DNA from: an uncultured Solirubrobacterales bacterium
GTDB taxonomy: Bacteria; Actinomycetota; Thermoleophilia; Solirubrobacterales; Solirubrobacteraceae
Length of the DNA: 6,602 nucleotides
Assembly: GCA_903830015.1 (NCBI GenBank)
Contig: CAIKSH010000273.1
Location: 1-6,602 of the forward strand
Direction: 5' to 3'
Shown: positions 6,264-6,602 of the stretch, in pieces
Layout of the letters: each line of letters begins with the position of its first letter
How positions within the stretch are numbered: position 1 is the stretch's first letter
The notes under the pieces: generated by a model
Database searches by the model: none
The model's input: the letters and a program-made list of their open reading frames with translations, nothing else
What the model was told of the DNA's origin: nothing
Program-made: the position numbers and the translations under genes

Positions 6264-6602
6264 TCAGGGCCGCTTCGGGAACTTCCCGAAGTCGGGCCGG
6301 CGCTTCTCGACGTAGGCGTCCCGGCCTTCCTGGGCCTCGTCGGACATGTAGAAGAGGAGAGTCGCGTCGCCGGCCAGCTGCTGGACCCCGGCCAGGCCGT
6401 CGTCGGCGGCGTTGAAGGAGGCCTTCAGCATCCGCAGGGCCAGCGGCGAGAGCTCGAGCATCTCGCGGCACCACTGCACCGTCTCCTCCTCGAGCGCCTC
6501 GATCGGAACCACCTGGTTGACCAGGCCCCAGTCCAGCGCCGTTTCGGCGTCGTACTGGCGGCAGAGGAACCAGATCTCCTTGGCGCGCTTCTGGCCGATC
6601 TG
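6264..6602 (-). CDS. menB: 1,4-Dihydroxy-2-naphthoyl-CoA synthase, C-terminal part (cut by right edge)
   Basis: MenB performs the intramolecular Claisen (Dieckmann-type) condensation of o-succinylbenzoyl-CoA to DHNA-CoA. It belongs to the crotonase superfamily. The frame is open to the window edge, giving 112 C-terminal residues of a protein usually near 280. Diagnostic stretches are [18 protein letters not shown] (2-19 of the fragment), GLVNQVVP (26-33), [10 protein letters not shown] (40-49), [14 protein letters not shown] (52-65), [18 protein letters not shown] (72-89) and [10 protein letters not shown] (100-109). These are nearly word-for-word the MenB C-terminus seen in E. coli. The Tyr in FYM (fragment residue 85) corresponds to the conserved active-site tyrosine (Tyr258 in E. 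coli, Tyr287 in M. tuberculosis). The oxyanion-hole and Asp/Gly region that separates the MenB types lies off the window. The fragment has no real start here; an internal Met at 6512 is not the start. It is the first visible gene of the menB-menA-menC operon. Confidence 0.96.
   Translation of the reverse strand, partial: QIGQKRAKEIWFLCRQYDAETALDWGLVNQVVPIEALEEETVQWCREMLELSPLALRMLKASFNAADDGLAGVQQLAGDATLLFYMSDEAQEGRDAYVEKRRPDFGKFPKRP

Noticed and set aside
6262..6474. N-terminal extension of menA overlapping menB
   Set aside because: The frame is open, but the extension is an Arg/Ala/Gly-rich shadow of menB; GTG 6261 gives the normal UbiA-family length and operon spacing.
1..6602. Mobile element, CRISPR array, tRNA or rRNA, or an undescribed system
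   Set aside because: No direct repeats with spacers, transposase, integrase or tRNA-like folds were seen; genes cover nearly all bases and all belong to known families.

Overview
The window is a menaquinone (vitamin K2) biosynthesis locus from a very GC-rich bacterium. Third codon positions are almost all G or C, and GTG is used as a start codon alongside ATG. The sequence style and protein wording suggest an actinobacterium-like genome, possibly one of the deep Actinomycetota such as Thermoleophilia. That placement is an inference from composition and motif style only. The classical o-succinylbenzoate (Men) route is present, not the futalosine route used by many Streptomyces.

Layout: the left edge holds the 3' part of ilvN (+), the acetolactate synthase regulatory subunit. 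After a 45-bp gap comes menF (+, isochorismate synthase), which converges with menD (-, SEPHCHC synthase). The two stop codons share one CTAG palindrome. menD diverges from menH (+, SHCHC synthase) with only about 8-11 bp between start codons. menH converges with menC (-, o-succinylbenzoate synthase), again on a shared CTAG. Then menC, menA (-, DHNA polyprenyltransferase) and menB (-, DHNA-CoA synthase, cut by the right edge) lie on one strand. They are transcribed menB-menA-menC with gaps of 2 and 1 nt, so this is almost certainly one operon. No gene-free stretch exceeds 45 bp.

Pathway: MenF converts chorismate to isochorismate. MenD adds a succinyl semialdehyde unit from 2-oxoglutarate. MenH eliminates pyruvate to give SHCHC. 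MenC dehydrates this to o-succinylbenzoate. MenE would make the CoA thioester but is not in the window. MenB closes the second ring, a thioesterase (not seen) releases DHNA, and MenA prenylates it in the membrane. The final methyltransferase (MenG/UbiE) is also not in the window.

The genes are well-known families with intact catalytic residues, and I see no mobile element, CRISPR array, RNA gene or unknown system. What is unusual is the architecture. menF-D-H-C follow the reaction order and the gene order of the enterobacterial single-strand operon, but on alternating strands (+,-,+,-), with stop codons overlapping and start codons nearly touching. This leaves almost no room for ordinary promoters, leaders or terminators and suggests leaderless transcripts and overlapping antisense transcripts.
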